NCBI RefSeq assembly: GCF_021223605.1
Contig: NZ_CP075175.1
Location: 1-64,000 of the forward strand
Reading direction: 5' to 3'
From: Paenibacillus sp. 481
GTDB lineage: Bacteria; Bacillota; Bacilli; Paenibacillales; Paenibacillaceae
Length of the DNA stretch: 64,000 bases
Shown here: piece by piece, positions 25,101 to 31,664 of the stretch
How the letters are laid out: every line of letters starts with the position of its first letter
How positions within the stretch are numbered: position 1 is the first letter of the stretch
The notes under the pieces: model-generated
What the model was told of the DNA's origin: nothing
The model's database searches: none
What the model saw: the letters and a program-made list of their open reading frames with translations, nothing else
Translations under genes and position numbers: made by a program

Positions 25101-28100
25101 GAACAATTCCAGATAGCACATATCGAAACTACTCGTGAAATATTGCAATACGTTTTTGTCGTAAGGTAAATTCGTATCCTTATATTGAAAATGAAGCAAA
25201 TTGACCATATTTCGGTGCTCTAAGACAACACCTTTTGGAGTTCCCGTTGTTCCTGACGTATAAATGATATACAGCGCATCGGTTGCTCCCACAGCAGCGA
25301 TGACTTCTCCTGAGTTTTCATTTTCTTCCGTTCCGATAACGGGAGTCGACTCTAGCTCCTGATGGATGTCAACCAACTCCACATCAGTAAACTCAGCCTG
25401 TATCGAAGCCATATATGCAGCTTCCGTCATCAATAACCGAATGCCGCTATTTTGGATCATGTACTGAATACGCCCGAACGGATACTTCGGATCAACAGGT
25501 ACAAAGCACCCTCCGGCCTTTAAGACACCTAATATTGCGGCCACCATTTCAGGCGAGCGATCCGCCATCAGACCGACAACAGAACCTGGTTTAACTCCTC
25601 TAAGTTGTAGTGTACGTGCCAAATGATTCGCACGTGCGTTTAATTCACGATACGTTAGCGCATGATCACCGAACTTTATCGCGATCTGCTCCGGCGTTCT
25701 TGCTACCTGTTCTTCAAACATGTGGTGAATGGTCTGTTCCCTTGGATAGACCGTTCTCGTATCATTAAATGCTGCTAATTGTTCTAACTCTGCTGCCGTC
25801 ACCATTTCAAGATCCTGTAAACGAACATCGGGATCATTTACAATTTGCTCTATAATGTGAACCATGTGACCCTGCAGTCTTTCCATCGTTGCTTCGTCAT
25901 ATACGGAAGCATTGTAGCCGAAGCTAATATGAATCTCATTGCCTGGAATGATCGTTAAGTTAAAATCATAGTTTGTGTGCACGAGCATTTCGACATTCGT
26001 AATCGTAAAGCTTGCCTGACCATCGCTTCCCAAGCGCTCCATTTGCTCTCCAACAGGAAAATTCTCAAACACCATGATATGGTCAATCAGATCTTGCTTT
26101 TTCTCCGTGAGCATTTGGATTTCATAAAGTGGGAAAGTATCGTAAGCATTTGATGCAAGTGCTTGTTCCTGCGTTCTGCTTATCAACGTAGCAAACGTGT
26201 CATCCTCTTCATTGCGAATACGTACCGGTATCGTATTAATAAAAAGACCGAGCATGCTTTCAACACCAGGTATATCTGATGGACGTCCAGATACGACACT
26301 ACCAAATACAACATCCTGATTATTGTTATATTTTTGTAAGACAACTCCCCAAGCCGTCTGCATTAATGTGTTAATCGTTACACTGTGTTGATTGGCAATC
26401 CGGTGCAGTAGCTCCGTCTGCTCTTTGCTAAGTACATAGTTCAACTGCTTGGCTACATAGTTCGCTGCCTGCTCATTTGCATTGACTTTCGGCAACGATG
26501 TTTGTTGCTCATAACCGTTTAAATACTCGCTCCAGTAACGTGCTGATTTGTCATTATCCTGACGCTCCAACCATTCGATATATTCACTGTATGGCGTTAC
26601 TGCAGACAGTTCGGGTTGTTTTTGCTCAGAAAAAGCAAAGTATGTGCCGAATACTTCTTGAGTAACTAGTGACATACACCATCCGTCCATCAAGATGTGA
26701 TGGTGGCTCCAGATGAAGTGATAGGCTTGATCTTCCGTCCGTAAAACAGCAAGACGCATCAATACGTCTTCGGCGAGATCAAATCCCTTCCCTTTATCAC
26801 TACTTTTGAACTCTTCGATGTACGCCTGACGTTGTTGCTCCTCTACATCACGCAAATCTTCAGTCACAACCTCAATCTGCTTGTGACGATACACGATTTG
26901 CAAAGGTCTATCTTGCCAATTGCTATAAAAATTAGTTCTAAATATTTGATGTCTGGCAACAAGCATTTCCATGCTTTGCTTAAATCGAGCAACATCAAAA
27001 TCACCTTGTAAATCAAATGTCGTCTGTTCAAAATAAGCGCCAGCTTGTGATTCTAACAAACTGTGGAATAGCATTCCTTCTTGCATAGGTGTCAGCACAT
27101 AGACGTTTTCAATCTCACCGATATGCCGGACATGATCGACTAACTGATCCAACTCACCCATTGTCAACCCTTTAAGCAAGACGTCGCTTGGCGTCAATTG
27201 TGTCCGCTCCTGCACGACACAGTGTGCTATCACTTCTTGCAGGCTCTTATTAAGTAGTGATACCAAACGCTCCATCGTTTCACGACGGTACTCTTTGGTG
27301 CTGTAATGAATAGACATGGATAAAGCGCCGCCCGTAATCATTCCGTTCAAATCCAATGTATGTTGTCTGCGAGCATTTCTACTGATTTCGGCACCGGTAG
27401 AATACGTTGACATATGAACTGCATTATTTTTCAAATCTTGATCGAATTGCCCCAAGTAGTTAAAGCTTATTTCAGGTGTCGAATGATGCGTAACTTTCTC
27501 CTCGGCTGTAGTCAAGTACCGCAAAATGCCGTAGCCAATACCTTTTCGAGGAATTTGACGCAATCCTTCTTTCACCTTTTTAATTTGGTTTCCAATATCA
27601 TGCTCGGCATCGGTTTCAACAATGACTGGAAATTGGCTCGTGAACCAACCAACTGTACGTGAAATATCAATATCAGGAATGATCGCTTCCCGTCCGTGCC
27701 CTTCTAGATTGATCCGCACCTTCTCCGTGCCTGTCCAAGCATGAATAGCCATACCTAACGCCGTCAGTAAAAGATCGTTCATTTCCGTACTGTAAGCACG
27801 ATGGGCTTCTTTCAGGAGCTGCTCCGTCTCTTGCTCCGTCCACTGCACAGTAATGAGGGCACTGTCTTCCATCAAAGATTGATGCTCTTGCTCGAAATCT
27901 TTTGGCAACGGATTTATTTCCACCTGCTCGATATCCGACCAGTAGGTCATTTCACTCTGTACTACCTGCTCATCCGCATAAATGGATAGGCGCTCTGCCC
28001 ACATTTGGAATGAATCTGTCTTCTGCGGCAGACGAATATCATGTCCAAGCAACGCTTGTTCGTAGCCTGCTGCAAAATCTTCAAATATGATTCTCCACGA

Positions 28101-31100
28101 AATCCCATCCACGACTAAATGGTGAATCGCGAACAATAGATGATCTCCGTCTGCACAGCGGAACAATCCCAACTTGACTAACGGACCTTCGCTTAAATGG
28201 ATGCTGCCTTGAATTTCCGTTGCTTTTGCTGCAAGAGCGATTCCGACATTTTCTTCATCCCTCACATCAACGACTTCCAAACTGTAAAGCTCGCCTTCGT
28301 CAATTCCTCGGTTCCATGCTTCTACCCCAGATTCGGTAGCACGGTACACCGTACGAAGCGCATCGTGGTGCTCGATAAGTTTATGCAGAGCCTTTTGAAG
28401 TGCCGCTTCATCGAATCTTTGTTCCTGATGCAACATAACAGCTTGGTTATAATGATGGGCATCTACAAATTGCTGTTCAAAGAACCAAGCTTGTATTGGC
28501 GTTAGCTTCGTCGCCCCAGTCACTTCCCCTTGGTCAGCCATTCTGCCGATCGGCTGGATATGTTGTCCAAGTTGAATAACTGTAGGATGCTGGAATAAGT
28601 ATGTCATATCCAATTTGTATCCTGCTTGATACAACCGCGAAGAAACTTGAATGCCTTTAATGGAGTCGCCACCCAACTCAAAGAAATTGTCTAAAATGCT
28701 TATCTTCTTTGAGCCTAGCACCTCCTGCCAAATGGATACGAGCACGTGCTCCGTCTCTGTACGCGGCGCCATATATTCTACCGCAGATTCTACCTCACCT
28801 GATGGTGCTGGCAATGCCTTACGATCGACTTTACCGCTTGTGTTGAAAGGAAAACGCTCCATTTGCACAAAATACGATGGCACCATATATCCCGGTAATT
28901 GTTCAGAGAGCGTATTTCGCAACTCGCTTGCTTTTATTTGCGTATCAGCAACAAAATACGCACATAAATAATTTTGTCCACGCTCATCTTGTCGTACAGT
29001 TACAACTGCTTCTTTTACGGAATTAACTTTGGCCAGATGGGTCTCAACCTCACCTAGTTCAATCCGGTATCCGCGTATTTTAACCTGATCGTCTATACGA
29101 CCGATAAATTCTATATTTCCATCCGCCAGCCATCTCACCATATCACCCGACCGGTACATCCGTGTACCTGGCACAAATGGGTTATCCACAAACCGCTCAG
29201 CAGTAAGTTCAGGACGATTTAAATATCCTCTTCCTACCCCATCGCCACCAATATACAGCTCACCAATGAATCCAATTGGCTGAAGCTGTTGATTATCGTC
29301 CAAAATATAAACACTTGTATTATCAATAGGTTTTCCTAATGATACTTTTTTGTCTATATCACATCGTCCGATAAGAGCATCAACTGTTGTCTCAGTTGGG
29401 CCGTACGTATTATAGAGCACATATCCTTTATTAATAAGAATGTCCTTTAACTTCTCTTCGAGCCTTTCTCCTCCACTAATGACAATCTGGATGGCCTCTA
29501 CTTTTTCGGAATGACCTAATAGTTCTTGTATAAGTAAAGGAGTCGAGTCAAGCACATTAATTTGGTGTTTGTTCATGTAGTCTGCGACGTACTGCTTATC
29601 TAAGAGGTTGTTTTTCGTGATGCCATGAAGGGTCATACCGTGTACGAATGAACCAAAAATTTGCTCGACACTCGGATCAAACGTGTATTCCGTAATTAGC
29701 AAGGCTTGGGGGGTAACTGTTGTGTAATACGATTTATAGTACCAACTAATCGTATTTATCGCGCTCTTATGTTCGATCATAACGCCCTTAGGTTGTCCCG
29801 TTGTTCCTGATGTATAAAGCACATACATCAAGTTATTCGGTGTATTGACAATCTCTAAGTTAGAGCCGTCTTTACTATAGGCTTGCTCACCTTCTAGCAC
29901 GATGACTTGGCCCGAATAATCGGTCTCAGCTATCCGTTCTTGTAAATGATGCTGCACCACGACATTGTTCGCTTTGGAGTCTGCAAGGATGTATTTTATC
30001 CGGTCTGTTGGAAGGGTTGGATCGATTGGCAAATACGCGCCACCCGACTTAATAATACCTAATATACCTACGATCATCTCTATAGAACGGTCTGCTAAAA
30101 TGGCTACGATATGTTCTGGACCAACACCTTCGGCTCGCAAGGTACGCGCAAGTTGGTTCGCTCGTTCGTTTAACTCGCGATACGTCAGTTGCTGATCTTC
30201 AAAAATAAATGCCGCTTGCTCAGGAGTGCGCTCAACTTGTTCTTCAAACAATTGGCTCACTGTTTTTTCATGCGGATAATCGGTTACGCTGCCATTGAAA
30301 TCATGCAAAACCTGATGCTTTTCAGCTTCGCTTATAAGCGTAATATGACCTATCGTTTGCATCGGATCATTGAGGATTTGATCAACAATCGTTAGCATAT
30401 GTTTAGATAGCAGCATGATTTCTGCTTCCGTATAGAGTTGAAGATTATAATCAAAGTTTAAGATAAACTTCTCTTCATCAAGAATCTCACATACAACAAT
30501 ATCAAAGTCATTTACTACATGCCCACAAAAATGAGGTTCATATTGAAGGCTCAATCCTCCCCAATGCTGCCATAACATGGGTAGATGCTGCAAAGTAGCT
30601 CCAAATAAACTCTTAATATCACGACTACCATGTACTTCATTTAATTTTTGGATTAACGTACTGTAAGGAAACTTTTGATGTCTTAAAATCGCCTTCTGTT
30701 CCTTCGATACATTTTTCATAAATGAGATGATATCTAGCTGTGGATCTACCAATAATCGAGTAGGAACCGTGCTAACAAACATCCCGATCATATCTTTTTC
30801 TTGTTTGGTCGCACGATTGGCATAAAATGTTCCTACGGCAACATCACTTTGATTTGTTAATTTATGAAGATAGATATACAAGGAAGACAGAAACAAGGTT
30901 AGGACACTTACATTGTTCTGCGTGCAAAATTGTTTAATAGACTGATAGACTCCGTGATCAACAACAGTGGAAAGCCTTGTACCCGTTGAATCGATGTTTG
31001 ACTGATTATAGTACTTTAATTCCATAACATCAGGCAAAGTGTTGAATTTCTCAAACCAATACGTCTCCGCTTTTCGATAACGTTCAGAATCAAAATATCC

Positions 31101-31664
31101 CTGCTCAAGTTGAATGAATTCCAAGTATGAAGGTATCGAGGGTTGTATGTGATCCGTAACCATTGTTCCGTTAATAATGTCAAAGTAATTTTGCATGATT
31201 TGATTTCCAAGGATATTCATGGAGAAGCCATCCGAAATAATATGATGCATTCTCACATTAAACCACGACTCGTCATCACTAAGCTTAATGAGGGCAACCT
31301 CATATAAATGAGATTCGAACAGCGGAATCGGTATTTTAATATGCTCATGTACCCATTCGTTCGCTGCAGTGATGACATCCGTAGCACAATCGGATAAGTC
31401 TATCAACTTGATATGTGTGTCCGTGTGTGGCTCAATATATTGTTCTGGAACACCTTCTACCGTGGTGATTTTTATTCTAAATGAGTCATATTGCTGGACG
31501 ACCAAGTTGAAAGCTTGTTTAAAAACCTCAGTCTGTAAGAGGCCTTTAATTTTGATTGTCCCTGTTACCGTGGATATACTCGTATTTGGATAAAGCAGCT
31601 CCGTGAACCATATTCGTTGTTGAGGAGCTGTTAAGGGAAATGATTGAATACGTTTCATACTCAT
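7191..31664 (-). CDS. Six-module non-ribosomal peptide synthetase with starter and terminal C domains (8157 aa)
   Basis: Makes the first part of a probable lipopeptide. Domain landmarks by residue: Cstart HHIISDG ~140; A1 YTSGTTG ~616, T1 ~996, E1 HHLVVDG ~1182; C2 HHILMDG ~1656, A2 ~2138, T2 ~2525; C3 HHIISDG ~2710, A3 ~3183, T3 ~3560, E3 ~3743; C4 ~4216, A4 ~4688, T4 ~5088; C5 ~5271, A5 ~5746, T5 ~6126, E5 ~6311; C6 ~6795, A6 ~7273, T6 ~7663; C7 ~7846, then the end. HHILMDG (DCL) domains follow every E domain and HHIISDG (LCL) domains follow every non-E module. T domains before E read GGDSIK, the others GGHSLR. Pocket codes read by eye: A1 and A3 DPEDIGTVDK, A5 DPEDIGHVDK (basic-type), A4 DVGDVGSIDK (close to the Orn code DVGEIGSIDK), A2 and A6 DMLLVAHVVK (nearest to the Pro code DVQLIAHVVK, uncertain). 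An N-terminal C domain on the first enzyme usually means fatty-acyl initiation. ATG at 31664 has AAGGAGTC upstream. Product not recognised. Confidence 0.97.
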   Translation of the reverse strand: MSMKRIQSFPLTAPQQRIWFTELLYPNTSISTVTGTIKIKGLLQTEVFKQAFNLVVQQYDSFRIKITTVEGVPEQYIEPHTDTHIKLIDLSDCATDVITAANEWVHEHIKIPIPLFESHLYEVALIKLSDDESWFNVRMHHIISDGFSMNILGNQIMQNYFDIINGTMVTDHIQPSIPSYLEFIQLEQGYFDSERYRKAETYWFEKFNTLPDVMELKYYNQSNIDSTGTRLSTVVDHGVYQSIKQFCTQNNVSVLTLFLSSLYIYLHKLTNQSDVAVGTFYANRATKQEKDMIGMFVSTVPTRLLVDPQLDIISFMKNVSKEQKAILRHQKFPYSTLIQKLNEVHGSRDIKSLFGATLQHLPMLWQHWGGLSLQYEPHFCGHVVNDFDIVVCEILDEEKFILNFDYNLQLYTEAEIMLLSKHMLTIVDQILNDPMQTIGHITLISEAEKHQVLHDFNGSVTDYPHEKTVSQLFEEQVERTPEQAAFIFEDQQLTYRELNERANQLARTLRAEGVGPEHIVAILADRSIEMIVGILGIIKSGGAYLPIDPTLPTDRIKYILADSKANNVVVQHHLQERIAETDYSGQVIVLEGEQAYSKDGSNLEIVNTPNNLMYVLYTSGTTGQPKGVMIEHKSAINTISWYYKSYYTTVTPQALLITEYTFDPSVEQIFGSFVHGMTLHGITKNNLLDKQYVADYMNKHQINVLDSTPLLIQELLGHSEKVEAIQIVISGGERLEEKLKDILINKGYVLYNTYGPTETTVDALIGRCDIDKKVSLGKPIDNTSVYILDDNQQLQPIGFIGELYIGGDGVGRGYLNRPELTAERFVDNPFVPGTRMYRSGDMVRWLADGNIEFIGRIDDQVKIRGYRIELGEVETHLAKVNSVKEAVVTVRQDERGQNYLCAYFVADTQIKASELRNTLSEQLPGYMVPSYFVQMERFPFNTSGKVDRKALPAPSGEVESAVEYMAPRTETEHVLVSIWQEVLGSKKISILDNFFELGGDSIKGIQVSSRLYQAGYKLDMTYLFQHPTVIQLGQHIQPIGRMADQGEVTGATKLTPIQAWFFEQQFVDAHHYNQAVMLHQEQRFDEAALQKALHKLIEHHDALRTVYRATESGVEAWNRGIDEGELYSLEVVDVRDEENVGIALAAKATEIQGSIHLSEGPLVKLGLFRCADGDHLLFAIHHLVVDGISWRIIFEDFAAGYEQALLGHDIRLPQKTDSFQMWAERLSIYADEQVVQSEMTYWSDIEQVEINPLPKDFEQEHQSLMEDSALITVQWTEQETEQLLKEAHRAYSTEMNDLLLTALGMAIHAWTGTEKVRINLEGHGREAIIPDIDISRTVGWFTSQFPVIVETDAEHDIGNQIKKVKEGLRQIPRKGIGYGILRYLTTAEEKVTHHSTPEISFNYLGQFDQDLKNNAVHMSTYSTGAEISRNARRQHTLDLNGMITGGALSMSIHYSTKEYRRETMERLVSLLNKSLQEVIAHCVVQERTQLTPSDVLLKGLTMGELDQLVDHVRHIGEIENVYVLTPMQEGMLFHSLLESQAGAYFEQTTFDLQGDFDVARFKQSMEMLVARHQIFRTNFYSNWQDRPLQIVYRHKQIEVVTEDLRDVEEQQRQAYIEEFKSSDKGKGFDLAEDVLMRLAVLRTEDQAYHFIWSHHHILMDGWCMSLVTQEVFGTYFAFSEQKQPELSAVTPYSEYIEWLERQDNDKSARYWSEYLNGYEQQTSLPKVNANEQAANYVAKQLNYVLSKEQTELLHRIANQHSVTINTLMQTAWGVVLQKYNNNQDVVFGSVVSGRPSDIPGVESMLGLFINTIPVRIRNEEDDTFATLISRTQEQALASNAYDTFPLYEIQMLTEKKQDLIDHIMVFENFPVGEQMERLGSDGQASFTITNVEMLVHTNYDFNLTIIPGNEIHISFGYNASVYDEATMERLQGHMVHIIEQIVNDPDVRLQDLEMVTAAELEQLAAFNDTRTVYPREQTIHHMFEEQVARTPEQIAIKFGDHALTYRELNARANHLARTLQLRGVKPGSVVGLMADRSPEMVAAILGVLKAGGCFVPVDPKYPFGRIQYMIQNSGIRLLMTEAAYMASIQAEFTDVELVDIHQELESTPVIGTEENENSGEVIAAVGATDALYIIYTSGTTGTPKGVVLEHRNMVNLLHFQYKDTNLPYDKNVLQYFTSSFDMCYLELFSTLAAGGCLFIIEEEAKKDIEYLLSFIERSNIDVVLLPTALTKFLFMEEGLADRFPTCVQHIVTAGEQLVIPEALASFLRRNQVHLHNHYGPSETHVVTTLTISPDEVVAGVPTIGKPIANTSMYILSKSGSQQPIGVAGELYISGDNVGKGYIGREDLTAEKFMIDPFQPSERCYRTGDLAKWKPDGTIEYLGRIDHQVKIRGYRIEIGEIEAQLLNMETIREAIIVANSDNSGQQHLCAYYVADGELTLGQLRDALAQSLPAYMIPSYFVQLEQMPLTPNGKIDRKALPSPEGSMQTGSEHVGPRTALESELVHIWQEVLGATDISVKDNFFEIGGHSLRATTLVAKIHKKLSVQVPLKDVFQYSTIEQLAQLIEGMEQNTYTSIPVSTEREYYPVSSAQKRLYILSQLEGGELSYNMSAVMTIEGVLDRGRLEEAFRKLIVRHESLRTGFEFVNGLPVQRVHAQVEFNIEYKQASLEEAEKYVHHFVRPFDFKQPPLLRVEIIEVEPKHHLLLFDMHHIISDGVSLNNLIQELVDLYGNKELSPLRIQYKDYAVWQQEGMKRDQINEQEAYWLEVFKGELPVLELPTDYPRSATRSFEGSSITFTVNKQLLEQLHQLVVETGTTLYMVLLAAYTTMLHKYTGQEDIIVGTPIAGRLHTDLEPIIGMFVNTLALRNYPSKDKVFAHYLEEIKSSTLAAYGYQDYPLEELVEKLNLNRDLSRNALFDTMFVLQNTEKKELDFEGLKFKPYPIEQTVAQFDLSFEATEKAEGIDCTIEYVTSLFKRETIERMAVHFVQILNVLVHAPQTKLSEIDWVTSPEKLQLLTDFNDTAVEYPQGKTVHQLFEEQVELTPEQAAFIFEDQQLTYRELNERANQLARTLRAEGVGPESIVAILADRSVEMIVGIFGIIKAGGAYLPIDPSLPEERIQYLLEDSGTKVIVLQSHFQASIVKMALSLKIIVLEDEHAYSNDGSNLELNTSPNNLLYVLYTSGTTGQPKGVLIEHMSAVNVIHFYYYTYYTALNQKVLSVTEYTFDPSVEQIFGSLLHGMTLYGITKNNLLNKQYVADYMTKHQINVLDTTPLLIQELLADTPRVDSIKIVISGGERLEEKLKDNLITKGYVLYNTYGPTETTVDALIGQCELNKKVSLGKPIPNTSVYILDDNQQLQPIGVIGELYIGGAGVGRGYLNRPELTAEKFIDNPFMPGTRMYRTGDMVRWLANGTVEFIGRADDQVKIRGYRIELGEVETHLSKVDLVKEAVVTIRQNENGQKYLCAYFVADGQLSGSHLRHALSQALPNYMVPSYYVQMERMPLNTSGKVDRKALPAPTGEVETGVQYEAPSTKAEQVLVSIWQEVLGAKTISTLDNFFELGGDSIKAIQVSSRLYEAGYKLEMKDLFQHPTVVQLGQQLQPIGRMADQAEVTGAVKLTPIQSWFFEQQFVDEHHYNQAAMVYREQGFDEAVLKKAVHKLVEHHDALRTVFRSTDNGFEARNRGIGEGEPYSLEVIDFIEIAHVEQAIKEKATEIQGSINLSEGPLVKLGLFRCADGDHLLLAIHHLVVDGISWRILLEDFASGYEQALLGQDIRLPQKTDSFQLWADQLSLYANEQTIEREKSFWSHIEQLEISPLPKDFVQEHSLIADSEIITVQWTEQETEQLLKQAHRAYNTEINDLLLTGLGMAVHAWTGQESMRINLEGHGREMIVPDIDISRTVGWFTSQYPVVIEMDNVHSTGDKIKKVKEGLRQIPQKGIGYGILRYLSHSKEQVIYGATPEISFNYLGQFDQDLNNKAIQLSTHSTGAEASNNEVRQHVLDMNGAISGGTLLFTVNYNAKEYRRETMERFVALLKTSLQEVITHCVGKKRTQLTPSDVLFKGLTMNELEQLEEHVRHVGEIENIYALTPMQEGMLFHSLMESQSGAYYEQTSFDMRGDLNVERFKQSFEMLVKRHQIFRTNFYSGWKDSSMQVVYRHRETEFVEKDLRSLDEQQRRSTIDSFKQEDKLKGFNLADDLLMRLAILRTEDQCYHVIWSHHHILMDGWCISLATEEIFGHYYALEEQNEPVSVEVSSYHQYIEWLEKQNKEDSANYWRNYLLGYENQVTIPKAAGLVKAEEYKLEKTKVVIDAELTKQINQVAKQHQVTINTFMQMVWGILLQKYNGVDDVVFGGVVSGRPSSIQGVERIIGLFINTIPVRIQSKAAESIVDTMKRVQSEAVASNAYETYPLFEIQAASSQKQNLIDHIVVFENYPLGERLQQLGNADNSLSISNIEAVEQTNYDFNLTIMPGEQIDLVFDYNTHVYEPNSIERIKGHFVHVINQIVQNPYMSVNQIELVTEPEKAQLLDQFNGVPLQLPATRSIHQLFEEQVARTPDQIAVVFEDQKLTYDELNKRVNQLARTLRAEGVGPEQLVGIMVDRSLEMIVGILGILKAGGAYVPIDPEYPQERVQYMLEDSGARVMLLQSHLQARVVFAGKLVLLDEASSYHADGTNVENNTEPNHLAYVIYTSGTTGNPKGVMIEHGQVCAISHAWAEEYKLKEVDLRLLQWASFSFDVFTGDYIRALLNGGELIICPNEARADIERIVELLQQHQITLFDSTPVLVIPLMEYVYEQQLDIGSLKILVIGSDYCPAQEFDKLIQRYSSQIRIVNSYGVTEASIDSCYFESTDLPYTNLPIGKPLPNVNMYILNDQFGLQPIGIIGELYIGGYGVGRGYLNRQELTAEKFVQDPFAAHGLHKDNSVEWQNARMYRTGDLAKWLPDGNIEYLGRMDHQVKIRGNRVELGEIENQLLRIDSIQEAVVIARDDSAGQKYLCAYVVAAYEWSVSDLRQQLSQELPSFMVPSAYVQLEQMPITPNGKIDRKALPAPDGSVLTGVEYVAPRTPLETELVRIWKEVLGVSDIGIKDNFFEIGGHSLRATNLVSKIYKELNRSLPLRDVFGYSTVEQMALRISGMEKLNYDSIPVIAEREYYPLSSAQKRMYILCQFEGGELSYNMPGALIIDGELDSSKLEVAFRTIISRHEALRTGFELVDGAPVQRVFTEVEFNVDFAQGHEMEVSEYVSRFVQAFDLRKPPLLRIGVVELKQDQHLLVFDTHHIISDGVSMNILIDEFVQLYAGKQLEPLRIQYKDYAAWQQESVQSEQMVQQQDYWMGVFKGELPVLHLPTDYTRPSVQSFEGATIEFDLGPVRSEAYQQLATRAGTTLYMTLLAAYTTLLYKYTGQEDIIVGTPIAGRPHADLEPIIGMFVNTLAIRNYPSAQKSFFNYLQEVKEHAFNAYDNQDYPLEELVERLKLKRDLSRSPLFDTMFALDNTGEDEISIDGLSFKPFQSENKIAKFDLTFEASQQDGNIVCSIEYATKLFKRETIERMATHFIQLSDLILGHSHIMLSDIELIAPQERTLLLETFNDTSTDDVAEQTMHQLFEEQVERTPDQVAVVFGTEQLTYRELNDKANQLARTLRNNGVQPDQLVGIMVERSLDMLVGIFAILKAGGAYVPIDPAYPTERIRYILDDSNAQVIVLQRHLQERVAGGHADGLAAKPIWLEDEASYDADSSNLTPITSPDHAVYVLYTSGTTGQPKGVVIEHKNAINTVNWYYKQYIQSLNPHVLLTAEYTFDPSVEQIFATLLHGATLHGIKKEDLLQPDVVAQYLGKHAINLLDTSPILMQELLADRERIESLQVVICGGERLEDRLKDKIVQQGYALYNHYGPTETTVDALVSRCEADVKVSLGKPIPNTQVYILNEHQHLQPIGVIGELYIAGKGVARGYVNRPELTEEKFVDNPFVSGQRMYRTGDLARWLPDGNVEFIGRIDDQVKIRGYRIELGEVEAQLAKVTSVKEAAVIVIADEAGQKQLCAYFVAEAERKLTVSELRGELSQALPTYMVPSYFVQIDKMPLTSNGKLDRKALPAPEGGMQTGVEYVAPRTEVEQLLVNIWQDVLGTSMISIHDSFFDLGGDSIKSIQVASRLFRAGYKLEMKELFQHPVLSDLSQYVRPIGRIAEQGDITGAVRLTPIMHWFFEQQMVDAHHYNQAVMLYREHRFEEAVLHNVISKIAKHHDALRMVFRETASGVEAWNRSINEGELYSLEVIDLTGEANVADTIEAKATAIQSSINLNTGPLMKLGLFRCADGDHLLIAIHHLVVDGVSWRILFEDIGIGYEQAVQGQEIQLAQKTDSFLTWAEQLAEYAKSDTMMQEQVYWQQIEAATYATLPKDFVADHSLISESEMITVQWTQQETEQLLKQAHRAYNTEVNDLLLTALGMAVHTWSGIERVLVNLEGHGREAILPDLNITRTMGWFTSQFPIVLEMNAGQDVSRRIKQVKEGLRQIPQKGIGYGIWRYLSGAVEATDSAQKLTFNAHPEISFNYLGQFDQDMQDLGSTAIQVSPYSSGAELSEQAVRDSVLDINGGVAGGTLTLSISYSVKEYRKETIEQFASLLRTSLQSVIQHCVSKDLSELTPSDVLLKGLSLEDLEELVKQTEHVGAMEDVYALTPMQQGMLFHSLKDPTSGAYNEQTIFDLKGSFNLDVFKQSLALLTQRHQIFRTNFYSDWKGQPLQVVFRNKNIQWHLEDLRERNKHEREMVLESFMQQDKARGYDLAQDELIRVSILRTEDKAYRFIWSFHHILMDGWCMSLVAQEAFGSYFEILEQRQPELPPVTPYSRYIEWLERQDQVAASNYWKQYLAGYDQRATLPKPSLQAKEKGYQIEQLTSVFGKALTEQMNRVAKQYQVTINTLLQTVWAIVLQKYNGHGDAVFGSVVSGRPSEIPGVESMIGLFINTIPVRIQSDAADTFAEVLVRTQQQAVESSSYDKYPLYEIQALTDHKQELFDHLMVFENFPVGEQLEQLSDDDQASFEIESVDTLDQTNYDLNLMVNPGDDLHISYTYNANVYDQESIERIQGHVLQIVEQVVSNPNARISELEMITAEETAEIMERFNGTTVDYSRDKTIHQLFEEQVERTPDEVAVVFGTEQLTYRELNDRANQIARILQKRGVQSGSVVGLMAERSPDMIAGVFGILKSGGCFVPIDPQYPFDRIKYMMENSGIRLLLTEAVQVERIQAQFPDVELLDLQERQEIAYTDDRGEYADSSTVSVAATDPLYIIYTSGTTGLPKGVILEHRNMVNLLEYQYNFTNLTYDKRVLQYFTSSFDMCYLELFSTLAAGGRLFIIEEDAKKDVDYLLSFIERWSIDVVLLPTALTKFLFLEEGLAERFPSCVKHIVTAGEQLVVPEALASFLRRNQVHLHNHYGPSETHVVTTLTITPETAEAGVPTIGKPISNTAMYILSDTGLLQPIGVPGELFISGDNVGKGYMGRDDLTIEKFGTDPFRPEHRWYRTGDLARWLPDGTIEYLGRIDHQVKIRGYRIEIGEVETQLLNIESVKETIVVAIDGENGQKALCAYYVAGVETKTSDIRSELNRVLPSYMIPTYFVQLDRMPLTPNGKIDRKALPAPEENMQTGTSYLAPRTETEAQLVQIWQEILGVANIGVKDHFFEIGGHSLRAMTLVAKIHKEMNKTVSLQNIFEHPTIEQLAQLITNTEQSTYESIPTVNEREYYPVTSAQKRMFILSNLKGGESSYNLSNFLVIEGVVALQRMEDAFRKLIMRHDSLRTGFEMVDGEIVQRVYDSVSFNIEYLRANTDDADELITQFVRAFNLQQAPLLRVGLIELEPNRHLLLLDMHHIISDGVSMNVLTQDFIQLYNDVELPPLRIQYKDYAVWQEQRLQSPLYTKQEEFWLGEFAGQLPVLDLIVAYPRPATRSFEGAEHTFVVEAELVEQINQLISTTGSTMYMVLLAAYSLLLSKHSGQEDIIVGTPVAGRLSAELEPLIGMFVNTVAIRNYPAKDKTFAEYLQEVKIRTLQAFENQEYPFEELVEKLGVERDSSRNPLFDTMFSLENMDQIQIELDSLSMVPYEKGLTDSMFDLSLSMHADEGVLRGSFEFSTKLFNRSMIEQLTKDYVAVLSEMVSSPHLKLSDFLLKDNAKPNNQLLESVDFTF
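11718..14937 (-). repeat. Duplicated A5-T5-E5 module segment (copy in the first NRPS gene)
   Basis: Partner of the segment at 1-3236 in the same orientation. Similarity stops abruptly near 14937, in the linker between C5 and A5, which suggests a recombination boundary at an inter-domain linker. The corresponding A domains of modules 1, 3 and 7 are related but clearly less similar. Confidence 0.85.

Noticed and set aside
754-31600. Many plus-strand open frames of 60-140 codons across the NRPS genes
   Set aside because: They are antisense shadows of the minus-strand synthetases, lack ribosome binding sites and recur at the same place in every module.
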